Positions 45,706 to 57,319 of a stretch of DNA of 64,000 nt are shown piece after piece. The stretch lies in NCBI GenBank assembly GCA_002946415.1, contig NJPS01000062.1, forward strand, positions 992,001-1,056,000, written 5' to 3'. The first letter of the stretch is position 1. Each line of letters begins with the position of its first letter. A program made the translations under genes and the position numbers. The DNA comes from Rutstroemia sp. NJR-2017a BVV2. Its lineage: Eukaryota; Ascomycota; Leotiomycetes; Helotiales; Rutstroemiaceae. Under the pieces are notes generated by a model. It worked only from the letters and a program-made list of their open reading frames with translations, did not search any database and was not told the DNA's origin.

Positions 45706-46836
45706 GTGTCAAGGAGATCACCTTTAGGGCGCATATGGCACCGAAAGAAACAAAACACAGGTCTGCGAACCACTACGTTCTATGGGTGCTTGTGGCGTTA
45801 CTGGAATCGAAGGGTTAATGAATCTATCGAGGCACACAAATACCAGGATGTTTTTGGATAGGAGATACAGATTCTGGGGATTTTTTCCTGTAAATTAGGG
45901 CTGATAAGAAAAGGTCTAGACATCTGAAGAGTCAAATATCTCAGTAGCCAAAGGTCCTGTTCACTGTAACATTGTCCAATCCATGTTTCCCGACCCCTCC
46001 TGCCAAGTAGCACTATACCTACCCATGAACAAAGGTTAAATTCTGCGGTGGCAAGACGCACAAAGATTTAACCTTTGTTCATGGGTGGCATAGTACTGCA
46101 TATATAGTCTAGTGGTTTATGCCCCCATCTTCGTACGCAGTGCTATCCTCCGTGCAGTAAAGATTGAGAGTAAGCAAGCACTAGGATACCTACATTGACG
46201 TAAAAATGCGCAGGAGAAAGCTTGAAAGGTGCAAAGTTAGCTGAGCGACGAGCACTAAATAATGAGCCCGAGTCCAGACCCTGAATACGTGGAGCTGAGA
46301 TACAGGGCGGATTGTTGCTTGAAGTGGGAAGATGGGGCTGCATTTTGTGGGGGCTGGCTCGGCTGGGCCCTGGACATGTAAGCTTAAGCACTTCACCCTT
46401 GCCACACATCACTGCAGATTCAGTGCAGAAACGCGTCGCGACTTTGGCCCGCTTTGAACCCCGCGTCGCACAGGAATTGAGGTTTTCGTCATTTGTTACA
46501 GAATCAGTATACGGTATGTTGTCGGCATAACTCAGTCAGTCAACTCAGCGACATCGGACGGCCAAGCTGAAGGAGAGATTTGGGAGCACGCTGGGACAAA
46601 ATCATGGTGGCGCAAACAAAGCTTGGTGTCGTCGCACAACATACACTTTAATCACTACCCACGCGCACTCGTACTCTGTTCCATGAGTCCAGACCCTAAA
46701 CAGGCAAGGTGAGAGACAGCGGGACGTCGTCCATTCTTTCTTCTTCTCAAAATCGGACCGTCACCGGAATAGGCTTTAGCTGCACATATCGACCATCTAA
46801 ACAGTGTCCGGGCGGGCTCAGGCAAGACCAGAAGCC
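45706..46836. other. Intergenic region with perfect hairpin
   Basis: Between the bZIP gene and the helicase gene. Contains the 21-bp inverted repeat at 46021-46086. Nothing else coding is supported. Confidence 0.5.
46021..46086. repeat. Perfect 21-bp inverted repeat, 24-base loop
   Basis: The left arm (46021-46041) begins ACCCATGAACAAAGG and the right arm (46066-46086) is its exact reverse complement, ending CCTTTGTTCATGGGT. The loop is 46042-46065. It lies 316 bases beyond the bZIP stop codon. Confidence 0.9.
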
Positions 46837-49800
46837 ATGGTGCGTATGCCACATGCTCAAGGCTATGAAGATGAAATTACCAGCGACGACCCGGAAGCCT
46901 TTCAGGTCGGAAATAGGTCCTGGGATGCGCCACTGGGCCTCGACGAATACATTGAAAGTTTGTCATCTCTTGTTCCCTAAGTCGCATCCGATGTATTAAT
47001 CAGGAGTCTAGAGGTGACGGGAACGCCTGTCAATGACGATGACACCGATGCCGAATCTGAAGTAGAGATCACAAAAGTTTTCGACAAGGGCAAGCGAAAG
47101 GCTATTGAGCAGGTTGAGTGGTCGGAAGATGATGAGAACCCATACGAGAGCTTCAAAAACCGAAAATCTGTCAAGCGCAAGAAGCTTGCGGCTACAAAAA
47201 AGAGACTGAAGGATAAAGCGAAAGATGCCGCTATCAACAGGAAGATTGCGAAGGGCACAGGCGGCACATCCAAGAAGCCAGAACGAGTTTGGGGAGATGA
47301 ACCTGATTATGAAATGGATGACGATTTGCCGGAATACCTGCAAGTACGGCGGAAAGAATTCGACTCCAATCTCCATAAACTAAAGGTGGCGGGGCTTCGA
47401 CTACCTCCAGACTATAGCGAAATGTATTTTTCTGACGACGATCGATTGGAAGACTTGGAGGAACGGCCAAACTTCCCCAGTACTATTGAACCTTCAAGAC
47501 CATATGCCGATATTGAAATGGACCAGTCCCTGGGCGTTATACCTGCCTCAATCGCACAATATCTTCGGGACTATCAAGTAGAAGGTGTTAAGTTTCTTCA
47601 TGAGAAGTTCGTTTATCAGAAAGGGGGTATACTGGGAGACGACATGGGTCTGGGTAAAACCGTACAAGTGGCTGCATTCTTGACCGCAGCCTTCGGCAAG
47701 ACGGGTGACGAGAGAGACGCGAAGCGCATGCGAAAGATGAGGAGAGCCGGAGAAGACCTGTGGTATCCACGAGTGCTGATTGTATGCCCTGGCTCATTAA
47801 TTGAGAACTGGAAAAATGAACTTTCTAGATGGGGATGGTGGCATGTTGATAAATTCCACGGGTCACTATCCGAGAAAGACTCAGTACTCAAGAGCGCGCA
47901 ATCTGGTCGACTTGAGATCGTTATCACAACTTACGCGACATACAAGAATCACAAGGATGATTTGAATACAATTTCTTGGGATTGCGTTGTGGCAGATGAA
48001 TGCCACCAGCTCAAGGAACGAACATCTGCAACCACACAAGCGATGAATGATGTGAATGCACTATGCCGCATTGGTCTTACAGGAACTGCTATACAAAACA
48101 AATACGAAGAGCTCTGGACGCTTCTGAATTGGTGTAGTCCCGGACAGGTTGGTCCGCTATCTACCTGGATCTCCACAATTTCCACGCCGATGCGGATAGG
48201 GCAGAGTCACGATGCCAATGCTCGGCAACTCAAACAAGGTCGACTTACTGCCATGAGACTTGCCCGGAATCTCCTGCCACGATTCTTTCTCCGACGAATG
48301 AAGACTTTGATTGCTCATCAACTCCCGAAGAAGTCCGACAGGGTCATCTTTTGTGGGCTGACGGATCTCCAACAGGATGCTTATGAGAGGTTTCTGAATA
48401 GCGATGTGGTGCAGATTGTTAAACGGTCGGGCGAGCTCTGCGATTGTGATTCGAAAAAGAAACGGGGATGGTGTTGTTATACTAAGCTTCCTGCATCAAA
48501 TACTAAGTGGCAGGCGCTCGTGTTTCCGATCATCATTACGCTGCAAAAACTATCTAATCACCTCGCTCTCCTCCTTCCTAGCGACACAGAACCCAAAGAG
48601 AAGCAAGAGCGAGATCTGGACTTGATACAGACGATGGTACCAGATGGATGGGAAAAGCTTTATGAAAGTCGGGACTCACTCACAAGTTTGTCAAATCCAG
48701 AGTTTTGCGGCAAGGTATGATTATTTAGGTCTTGTTGGAATACACGCTGATCTCTTATAGTGGAAAGTGTTGAAGAAGCTTCTCAAGTATTGGCATGCAA
48801 ACGGCGATAAAGTCCTTATCTTTTCGCACAGCGTCAAACTCCTGAGGATGCTTGAACATCTGTTTAAAAGTACTAGCTACAATGTTAGCTTTCTTAGCGG
48901 GTCGATGCCGTATGAGGAACGGCAGGCTACGGTGGATGATTTTAATGCAGATCCTGATCAATTTGTGTTCTTGATTTCTACGAAAGCTGGAGGTGTTGGC
49001 TTGAACATTACTAGTGCCAACAAGGTTGTAATCTTCGACCCAAACTGGAATCCAAGTTACGACTTGCAGGCTCAGGACCGGGCTTACCGTATTGGTCAAC
49101 AAAGGGATGTCGATGCATTCCGGCTGGTATCTGCAGGTACCATTGAGGAAGTCGTATATGCTCGCCAGATCTACAAGCAGCAGCAGGCCAATATCGGATA
49201 CAACGCCTCATTAGAACGTCGATACTTCAAAGGAGTTCAGAATAACAAAGACCAGAAAGGAGAGATCTTCGGATTGCATAACCTACTCTCTTTCCATGCT
49301 GATGACATTATCTTACGAGATATTGTAAATAAAACAAACGTCGCAGAAGCAAAGGCCGGTGTTGCTATGGCTAGCTTCGACGTAGAAGCCGCACTGAACG
49401 ACGAAGACAATCCGTTAAGAGCAGATGATGACGACGAAAACGGCGCAATGAGTCAACTCGCCGCCTTGATCGTCGAAGGCGATGGTGCAAAAGCGAAGAA
49501 GAACCCCAAACCCAGCCCAAAATCCGACCCCATCACCGCCATCCTAGCCTCCTGTGTAGAATACACGCACGAGAACTCCGAAGTAGTAGGCTCCTCCAAA
49601 GTCGAAGAGCGCCTCAGTCGCCGCGCAGAAGAAACCGGCGGCGATGCCGGCTACGGCGAAGAAGTGCTGTTCGACGACTCGGCGCCGATTTTGAGCTATG
49701 GAAATTTCAGGTACGAGTTTCATCCCCCGCAGGACGTCATGATGAGGCAGTTCTGTACGATGGCGAAGACGTTTGGGTTTGCGAATGCGACGGAGTTTGC

Positions 49801-50038
49801 GTTTGTGGTGGAGGGGTGGACGCAGAAGCAAAGGACGAATTTTTTGGAGAGGTTTTATTTGAAGAGGAAGGAGAGGTTGGGGAAGTTGGGAGATGGTGGG
49901 ATAGTTGGGGGGGAGCTGGTGGGTGGTGGTGAGGATACGGTTGGGGGGGAGGAAAAGAAGGATGATAAACCGCCGGAGCAGGAGGTGCTGGAGGCGGATG
50001 AAGAGACGGAAAGTGGTGATGATGATGATGAGCTTTAG
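46837..50038 (+). CDS. SNF2-family helicase, ERCC6L2/Rad26-like
   Basis: Exons 46837-46957, 47012-48714 and 48761-50038 (1033 residues). A charged N-terminus precedes the ATPase core: DDMGLGKTVQVAAFL (Walker A, about residue 250), CPGSLIENWKNEL, VVADECHQLKE (Walker B, DECH instead of the usual DEGH/DEAH), GLTGTAIQNKYEELW, KVLIFSHSVKLL, LISTKAGGVGLNITSANKVV and the last motif QAQDRAYRIGQQRDV. The region after the core, including RRYFKGVQNNKDQKGEIFGL, resembles ERCC6L2 rather than Rad26/CSB or Fun30. The C-terminus is acidic. Such proteins act in DNA repair linked to transcription or end joining (family knowledge). The first intron (46958-47011) was chosen because the in-frame TAA at 46978 must be removed. 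Its 5' end is the least certain part. Confidence 0.88.
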
Positions 50039-50826
50039 AGATACCCCGGGAACGGCGTTTTGAATATGAGTTCGGTAGAAGAGTTATGACTTATTTGCGC
50101 ATATTCCTGCTGTGTAAAAAGAGCTCTTGCGTGATACTAACTGTGCCAATCAACTATGATCTGTAATGACTTCCTTGGTTGGTCTCTCTGCTCGGCTCGG
50201 TGGGGACATTTCCTTGCGATATAGAAGCATTATGCAGAAAGCAGAAAGCAAGGCAGAGCTTGGACGCGGAAACTAAGTACCGAGTACTTAAACCACTTCG
50301 ATTCCCTTCTTTCATATACCTTTCTTCTTCATGGATTTGCACAAATACTACCTTACTTCTTGATATTTCCCCACTTGCCCGTCCCAGCAGAAAGAAGAAG
50401 CCAGCGACAACACCCAAGCGAAATCAGCCACAATGTATTGTTCTAATCGGCCAGTCTTGTCTGCGCCGGAGAGAGTATCTTTCTACACCCACCGAGTACC
50501 TTTCAACAAATCATGCATGATAGGTTAGCCTTGCTCCCTCATCGAGGGATATCGCCCTTGAGAAGGCGGGTGACACAGCGATGCTTGAGGGCTCATCCGT
50601 GGCGGAGTGAAAGCCGTCACACATGCGCGAAAATTTCTATTCGATGAGGCTCATGTAGAGTAACCCTAAGCTTGTGGGCTTCGCATGCTTCAGGATACTT
50701 ATTTGATCTTTCAACGCAACGGAGCGTCGTCTTCAGGTTTCACTCCTCCATCTTAGCAAAACCAATATCACGATAGCTACGAAGTATCACTATTCGATCT
50801 GTTCTTCGGGCAGTCTATTCTCGACT
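50039..50826. other. Intergenic region
   Basis: 3' flank of the helicase gene and promoter of the HET gene. No gene supported. Confidence 0.5.
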
Positions 50827-53121
50827 ATGACTTTATTCGCAGACCAGGCTGGAGCATCGCAATCTCTTACCTCCAATCCAGTCGACACAATATACAATGA
50901 ACTGCACCCCAAAGAAATCCGACTAGTCAAGCTTCTGAAAGGCCAGTGGTCTGAAAAGATTCGTTGTGAGTTAGTGCAAGCTCCTTTAGCAAGTCGACCA
51001 TCATACAAAGCCCTGTCATATGCTTGGGGATCTCCAAGAGCGACTCAACCAATACTTCTGAATGGATACCTCTATCATGTGACTCTGAATCTGGAATCAG
51101 CTCTCCGAAGGCTACGGAGAACAAACAGTGACCTCACTCTTTGGATAGATGCGTTATGCATAAATCAATCCAACAACCTGGAGAGGACAAAGCAGGTGTC
51201 TCTCATGCATGACATTTACTCAAATGCCAAAGAAGTTATCGTCTATCTTGGAGAGGTACTACATCATGGCTCCATAGCTCCAAAAAAGGCCACTTCTACA
51301 ACTACCACCTTTCATGGTGATGACAGAGACTCAGAGAAGCTCAGTATCTTCCTCAATGGATCCAAAGCAAAGACTTCGAGTACTTCGTTCAAAGTTATAC
51401 AAAGACTAGATTACGCATTCGAGATATTCAGTTTCCTCCGGCTTCTCGCTCGCAAACCAGACTTAGAGCTGCTCTCAATCTTCAATCTAAGTAGTCGTCA
51501 ATGTTTCGATACGAAGTACCAAGAAAGCCTGTTCGAGGGACTGAGGCAAATGATGCTTTGCCGATGGTGGAAAAGAATTTGGGTTGTTCAAGAGGTGGTC
51601 GTCCCAGAAAATATTACAATGGTGTATGGCTCTAGCGTTGCACCGTGGACAATGTTTGTGAATGCGGCAGATTGGATCAGCAACTCCTCTACTGCTTCGT
51701 TTACTGTTGCACAGGAGTTTTCCACCGTCCTTGATTATTTTTCTCGAATTATTCTAGACATCGAACGCATGCGAAACCATTGGAAAGTCAGATGCCTGGG
51801 CCCATGGAGTTTTGATGACCCGACTGCTCTCCTACAGCTCTTGAGACGGTTTGGTGATAGAAAAGCAAGCGATGATCGTGATAAGGTCTACGCCCTTCTC
51901 TCTCTGGCCCAAAGTCAGACGTTTATTCTCCCTGATTACTCTGTCGGTGTCAGGGAGGTATACATAGCCACGACGCTCGATATCATCAAGAGAACAAAGT
52001 CGCTGGCTGCTCTCACTGGTGACCTTGGTAGAAAAGACCGACAAGATCTTCCTTCGTGGGTCACTGACTGGAGTGCTTCTTACGATGACCGGAATCGCCG
52101 CAGAGCTGAAGATATAGGGGTGTACAACGCAACATCTGGGTGTCAACTCTACTTAGTATCTAAAGAAACCTCCATGGAAAAAGCATTTCTCCAATTTTTA
52201 GGGCCGTCGTGGGGGAATATTAAGTCTAATCACACTTACATCGAGAGTTTCAATGCCTTATTGGGCACATCAGACTGGATGCGCTGGCATGATCCGGAAA
52301 TATCGGCGGAAAATGTGGAAATGATAACACATGATTCATGTCTGAGAGCCGCGGCTAGGTTCTGTACTGCAGCCGGCAGATTCGCGCCTCTACGGTATAA
52401 TGATCGCGGAATGATCAAGCTAGAAGGACTACATATGGACGAGGTTACCGCCGTTGGAGAGACGGTATTATCGGATGAGGATCTATCTTCGGTTGTCTAT
52501 TCATGGATTTTATTGCTACTTGGTCATACCCGCGACAAGGTCTTGGACAGTATCCGTCGTAAAGAGCTAGGAGCTGCATTTAGAAGCACACTCTGTGCCG
52601 GCAGAGTGGCCACTAACCCTGAGACCACTGGCACTCGAGACATTGATGCTAACGATCATCGTCTGATCAGAGCTTGGTGTATAAAGAAGGTGCAATCGCA
52701 ACCAAACTTGCTTTTCTTAGAAGACGAGCTTTTCAAAGACATAGAAGACCTTGGCCCTTACGATCCATCCGTGGTGATACCACCCAGCATCCATAATGCT
52801 ATTGAGCTAGCAACAATTCGTAGGAGGTTTTTTGTCACCGAAAATGGTTACATGGGCCTCGGTCCCGCCGGAATGCAAGTCGGTGACCATCTATACATTC
52901 TCCTTGGTGGTCAAGTTCCTTTCATTCTCCGAAATCCGGACCCGGCTTATTTTGCTAGAAATATGTTTGAAGTAGTTGGAGATGCCTACACTTATGGGCT
53001 AATGGATGGTGAAGCCATGATCGAGTGGCGGGAGATCGCTAGCAACACTATTGAAACGTCCGCCGGATTATACGCATGTTTTAGCCGCTGGTATTACAAG
53101 TATAGAATATTTTTGACTTAG
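50827..53121 (+). CDS. HET-domain protein
   Basis: Single exon from ATG 50827 to TAG, 764 residues. The HET domain (about residues 58-275) shows its three conserved blocks: YKALSYAWGS, LWIDALCINQSNNLERTKQV and WWKRIWVVQEVVVPEN. Later conserved features are GDRKASDDRDKVYALLSLAQ, DYSVGVREVY and the C-terminal MGLGPAGMQVGDHLYILLGG / PFILR segment common to long HET proteins. HET proteins trigger cell death in vegetative incompatibility or nonself recognition in Pezizomycotina (family knowledge); many copies are not linked to a known locus. No NLR or adjacent NLR-like partner within several kb. The A/T-rich tract from 53122 to 53245 follows the stop codon. Confidence 0.92.
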   Translation: MTLFADQAGASQSLTSNPVDTIYNELHPKEIRLVKLLKGQWSEKIRCELVQAPLASRPSYKALSYAWGSPRATQPILLNGYLYHVTLNLESALRRLRRTNSDLTLWIDALCINQSNNLERTKQVSLMHDIYSNAKEVIVYLGEVLHHGSIAPKKATSTTTTFHGDDRDSEKLSIFLNGSKAKTSSTSFKVIQRLDYAFEIFSFLRLLARKPDLELLSIFNLSSRQCFDTKYQESLFEGLRQMMLCRWWKRIWVVQEVVVPENITMVYGSSVAPWTMFVNAADWISNSSTASFTVAQEFSTVLDYFSRIILDIERMRNHWKVRCLGPWSFDDPTALLQLLRRFGDRKASDDRDKVYALLSLAQSQTFILPDYSVGVREVYIATTLDIIKRTKSLAALTGDLGRKDRQDLPSWVTDWSASYDDRNRRRAEDIGVYNATSGCQLYLVSKETSMEKAFLQFLGPSWGNIKSNHTYIESFNALLGTSDWMRWHDPEISAENVEMITHDSCLRAAARFCTAAGRFAPLRYNDRGMIKLEGLHMDEVTAVGETVLSDEDLSSVVYSWILLLLGHTRDKVLDSIRRKELGAAFRSTLCAGRVATNPETTGTRDIDANDHRLIRAWCIKKVQSQPNLLFLEDELFKDIEDLGPYDPSVVIPPSIHNAIELATIRRRFFVTENGYMGLGPAGMQVGDHLYILLGGQVPFILRNPDPAYFARNMFEVVGDAYTYGLMDGEAMIEWREIASNTIETSAGLYACFSRWYYKYRIFLT

Positions 53122-53422
53122 TTAAGATTTACATAAAGGGTTAAATCAATATCAATGATCTTCTAATATAAGAACTATAGTTCTTTATTTCTATTTTAAA
53201 TATAAGATACTATAATCATTAACAAGACTAATAACATTTGAAAATAGGCCTTCCTGAAGGAGTGATATGATATCTTCTATCCAAAATGATTGTCTATTTC
53301 AATCTCTAATCTGTCCCAAATATCTAAATGAAAAGGTGAGTTCCCAACCCGTCTCCCAAATATCCCATGATATATTCCCAAAAGTCGAGCACATTCCAGT
53401 GCAAAACCAAGCCACCCACAAC
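53122..53422. other. Convergent AT-rich spacer
   Basis: 300 bases between the HET gene and the Tpt1-like gene. The part to about 53245 is strongly A/T-rich. Confidence 0.5.
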
Positions 53423-54498
53423 TTATTCCTCATTCGACTCCTGCTCATCCTCACTTCTCTCCTTCATCTCCTTACTATTCCACCCCTTATTTCCCCTCCC
53501 ACCCCCTCTCTTCCCCTTCCCTCCCTTCCCCCTCAACCCAACCGGGACCTCCTTCCTCACCTCCCCATCCTCAAACAAAACCCCAATATCCGCCCGTCTC
53601 GCCACCGCCTTCTTCCACAACGTCTTCACAATCACACCCTCGGCATCGCCCTCGCTGACCACAACCCCGTTCTCGTTCTTGTACCATTTCACCTCCGGGT
53701 TGCACTCCATTGCGGACTGCAGGTCGATGTAGATCGCGATATCAGCATCGTCTTTCGACTTCGAGATCCGCGACTCGCTGCCGTCGGCGAGCACCGCGAT
53801 CGAGGCGAAGGTGAGGTAGGCTTGGCCGCCGGCGCGCTTGATCCCGCCGGTGGAGAGGATGAGGGGGTAGTTGGCGTAGGAGGTTTCGTAGGCGATGAGG
53901 TCGGGGAGGTTGGCGGTGGAGGGGGTGAGGAGCTCGAGTTCGCTGGTGGAGGCGCTGTTTGATGGGGTGGTGGAGGTATGGGTAGGGGTGTTGAGGCGGA
54001 TTAGGTATTCAGATGGAGTGGAGGTTTCTGCCTCTTCGGATGTGGTTTTGAGAGTGAACCGGGATTTGGAGGTTGGGGATGCGATGATGTTCTTGAGTTC
54101 TGGTAGGGAGAGCTCGAGAGATGCGAGCTTATTGAGCTGGGGGGTGGATATGATTAGAGTGACGTTGCGACGAGTTTTGGATGAGGGAAATTAGGACTTA
54201 CCACTTTGTCACAATTAAACCAACCGTCGACTTCGGGGACAAGCTTCTCTGCTCCATCTTCCTGTTCCTCTGATTCTTCGGTGGTGCGTTTGAGCAGCTT
54301 GGTGAGAGCACGTGTGATGTTGGCCTCACGCTCATCGACAATGCTATACCCGCGCTGGCGTGTCTTGCGATTGTTGGAGAAACTTCCCCCGTGTTTGCTT
54401 CGTCCATGTCTGGATTGATTGTTGGAGATAGGAGAGGGTGCCATGATCTCTCTGTCGAGAGACATGGCTTGAAGGGGCTGCATCACTGCTGCTGTCAT
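53423..54498 (-). CDS. Tpt1/KptA-like protein lacking the catalytic motifs
   Basis: Exons 54498-54202 and 54136-53423 (336 residues). The order of segments follows tRNA 2'-phosphotransferase. An N-terminal basic Arg/Gly/Asn stretch leads to ANITRALTKLLKRTTE (family: LSxLLRH), then VDGWFNCDKVLNKLASL (family: DGYVxVxxLL), TSKSRFTLK, YLIRLNT (family: IRANQGHS), YANYPLILSTGGIKRAGG (family: SGLxxMxRxHVHF), AIYIDLQSAM and WYKNENGVVV. The catalytic R-H-R-R set is largely absent: LRH is LKR, no QGH, Tyr replaces the His of HGT, and the RxHVHF block reads AGGQAYLTF. The C-terminus is Gly/Lys-rich. Therefore homology to Tpt1 is likely but activity is not. A genuine Tpt1 must exist elsewhere if this lineage ligates tRNA exons the yeast way. 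Confidence 0.8.
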
Positions 54499-55604
54499 TT
54501 TGCTGGTTTGCAAGGTAAAATTCAGATAAAAAGGAAGGTTGGTTTTATGAATGAAGGATAGGTAAAACGAAAGATGAAGATGAATAATGAATAAAGTCTG
54601 ACCAGCTGGGTCGAGGGGTATATATAAAAATATGTCACTCACAGCAACAGTTCACTACATCTCCCAAGCACATCAACGTTACGCCGCCGCAGCACTGCAG
54701 TAGCATCCATGCTCAAGGAACATAACATATTCATAGGCTAACCTACCAGTTTGCATCATATGCGTCTTCTGATACCAGCTAGGAGATTTAATTAGCGGGG
54801 TGGTTCCTGATATCGCCCCGATAATGCAGGTGCGTAGGGTAGAGGGGTCGAATCTACATAGCGGTGTGGAGAAAATAATCTGTTGCTGCGACATGATTGC
54901 TCGGTTCCAGGAGCGGCGCGACCCGCATTAGAACTCGTGCGATAGTCGCATGCGACACGAGAAGATCGGATGCGGCGTTTATGATGCCGTTTGGCACAAA
55001 AGAACCCAAGTAGTCAAGGAGCGGTGTACAGCACCTGTATACGCATGATCTTTGCTCGCGGTTGCGGCGCAGGAAGCGGTCGACTCAATACTGCAGGGCC
55101 TGTCTTTTGTGATAAGAGAATCAAGTAGTCTCCATAGAATGATTCTAGTGTGATATTCTATACATGAGGTGGTCTCGCGGGGTGCACATTGGGCATTACA
55201 TGGCTCTAGCCTGGTGCTAGAGATGGATTCGTCTTAGTATGTTTGAGATCCCAAGGAGGGGTATCAGAACATGTGATAGACTCCAAACATGGGATGTTCT
55301 ACTTTACGGCCAAAGACCATTCAGGAATTGCACGACAGGTTGTATGTTAGGAGCCTCTGGCGTCCGCATGGAGTTCATAGGAGGTGCAAGAACATTAGTA
55401 CCCGGCGTTCAATAGTTGCATTATTGGAATCGCAGCCAGTCGACTCACAGCAATTTCAAGGAGAAGGAAACCTACTACTTTCAAAGGTTGTATTGTTGAA
55501 GGAGTGTGTGCCATTGTCCGAATTCAGCTCATAAGTCATAACTCACATTCTGATGGCGGCCCGAGGCCCCTTTGACTCCTGTTCATAACTTTTCGATCCT
55601 AGAA
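54499..55604. other. Intergenic region, 1.1 kb
   Basis: Promoter side of the Tpt1-like gene and 3' flank of the OMA1-like gene. A plus-strand open frame at 55289-55534 has no recognisable feature. Confidence 0.45.
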
Positions 55605-56903
55605 TCATCTTAGTTGCCCCCATACTCCCCCAATTGCATCCCGAAAGCCATCATACTGCTGTGATGTAATCCCACATCCGCTTTCTTCCCTAGCAGCTTC
55701 TGCTTTCACAATCGAATCACTAATCCGCTTTACACGATTTCCGTGCTGTCAAAAGTCAGATCATAGTACCACTTAGGAACGGAGAGGATACGTACCGAGG
55801 GATGGGTTGAAAGCCATTGAGGCACGCCTTCCTCTTGTGCCTCATGCATTCGCTCCCATACTCCAACTGCATCTTGCGGGTTGTAACAACTCTTTGCCAT
55901 CATCATAAGCCCGATAAAATCCGCTTCTGACTCCTGATTCCTGGATGCCGGTAGATTAAACCCAAACTCAAGTGCAAGCGAGCCCAGTAGCTGTCCTAAG
56001 CCGGCAGTGTATCCAGTATTGTCAAGGAAATACATAAGATATTGTAAAGGTACCATGAAAACAGCTCTTCTGCTCATAGACTCCCCGGCATGGTTCGCTA
56101 CGCTGTGAGCGATCTCGTGGCCGAGAATAGTGGCCAGTCCGTCATCGGTTTTTGCGATGGGAAGAATTCCAGAGAAAACGAATACTTTACCACCCGGAAT
56201 CACGAAAGCATTCTTTTCTGTGAATGAAAAGTCAGCGTATTGAAGCATCAGGAAGCACGGCAAAAGCTTGATTCTGTTCCAAGTCATTGACTACAACCTT
56301 AACGGAACGTGATTTCAGAGGGCGGTGGCTATTTTCAACATATTTCTCACCGTCAGATGCTATAACATAAACTTCCCAATCCACATTTTCGAGCCCATTA
56401 GCTGTAATAAGCCGCTTCATCACCCTGTGGACCATTTTACTTCTACGGTCCCATTGTGGTAGTATAGCACCACCGTATTGTTGCATAATCTGTTGATACA
56501 TCCTCGCACCCTCACCCTCGACATCTTCTGGACGGTAGATATTGAATCGTCGCCGATGAGATACCGGTACCTCCTCAAGGTTGCTAACATAGAACCAGAT
56601 GCCTCCGCTGGTCAGGATCACTGCCCCCCAATGTGTATTTTGGTGTTTGAAAAACCGTTTGATGCTTTCTTGACTCAGCAAGGGGCGAGCTTTGTGTACT
56701 TCATCCGGGTCATATCTATAGTATTTCGGTCGATAATTCTGGGCATAGCCACGGGAAGAAGCAGGGACTGGTGACGGTCGATGAAGAGGCCATCCTATTG
56801 TCGAAGGGCGGGAGAGGATGCGCGGACTGGTATTGCGATTAATGAATGATTGTGAGAGGTGAGAACGGAAGGGAAGGGCTAGAAATGCTCCTCTGGACAA
56901 CAT
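55605..56903 (-). CDS. OMA1: OMA1-like mitochondrial M48 metalloprotease
   Basis: Exons 56903-56259, 56212-55796 and 55745-55605 (400 residues). The first about 60 residues are rich in Arg and Ser and lack acidic residues, fitting a mitochondrial presequence. A single membrane segment follows (about 90-110, WGAVILTSGGIWFYVSNL). The catalytic domain has NAFVIPGGKVFVFSGIL, the zinc site LGHEIAHSVANH (His247, Glu248, His251) and the third ligand region NQESEADFIGLMMM. This matches the inner-membrane stress protease OMA1 (family knowledge). The last exon, after a GTACGT/TTGACAG intron, gives STHPSHGNRVKRISDSIVKA and a proper C-terminus. Reading through that intron instead would end 27 codons later in a non-conserved tail. 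The intron at 56213-56258 (46 bp) may use either of two nearby AGs. Confidence 0.9.
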
Positions 56904-57319
56904 CTCTATCTGAAAAGCGTCTTGCTAATGGTCTGGCTACGGTTCTTGTACTCACCGTGATCTCCAAACAGCTTCGAATTCTCAAGCCGATAATGTTAAT
57001 TGCCATGACAAAACAGCTTAGCCTCCTTCAGCCCTGTGGCTCAGCCTTTCTAAAATACCCCTTGCTTTGTTGACGTAATTCTTAGCTTGACTCGTACGAG
57101 TGCCATTCTCACGCAACAAACAAGAACCATCTTAATCAATATCCTAAACTTTGAAAGACATTAAATTGCAAGCTTTCAGCATCCGAAAAATTGAAAGACA
57201 AATTCATTGTAAGTCCTCAGCAATACCAGGTAAAGCTTCAGTCAGTTCCACATAAGGTGATCGCCCTTGCACACCATTCACAAACAACTGAATTGTTCTA
57301 TTCGTGCCTCGCATTCGAA
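56904..57319. promoter_or_regulatory. Bidirectional promoter of OMA1-like and kelch genes
   Basis: 416 bases separate the two divergent start codons. A direct repeat of TTGAAAGACA words occurs around 57150-57200 in the kelch leader. Confidence 0.5.

Noticed and set aside
46090..46165. Possible tRNA (A-box-like word TAGTCTAGTGG)
   Set aside because: No matching B box (GGTTCRANNCC) or acceptor-stem pairing follows within tRNA distance.
53267..53962. 232-codon plus-strand frame rich in Pro, Leu and Gly
   Set aside because: Antisense to the Tpt1-like gene; low-complexity composition.
55730..55795. C-terminus of the OMA1-like protease by reading through 55746-55795
   Set aside because: A canonical GTACGT ... 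CTGAC ... CAG intron is present and the spliced exon gives the family-like STHPSHGNRVKRI ending.
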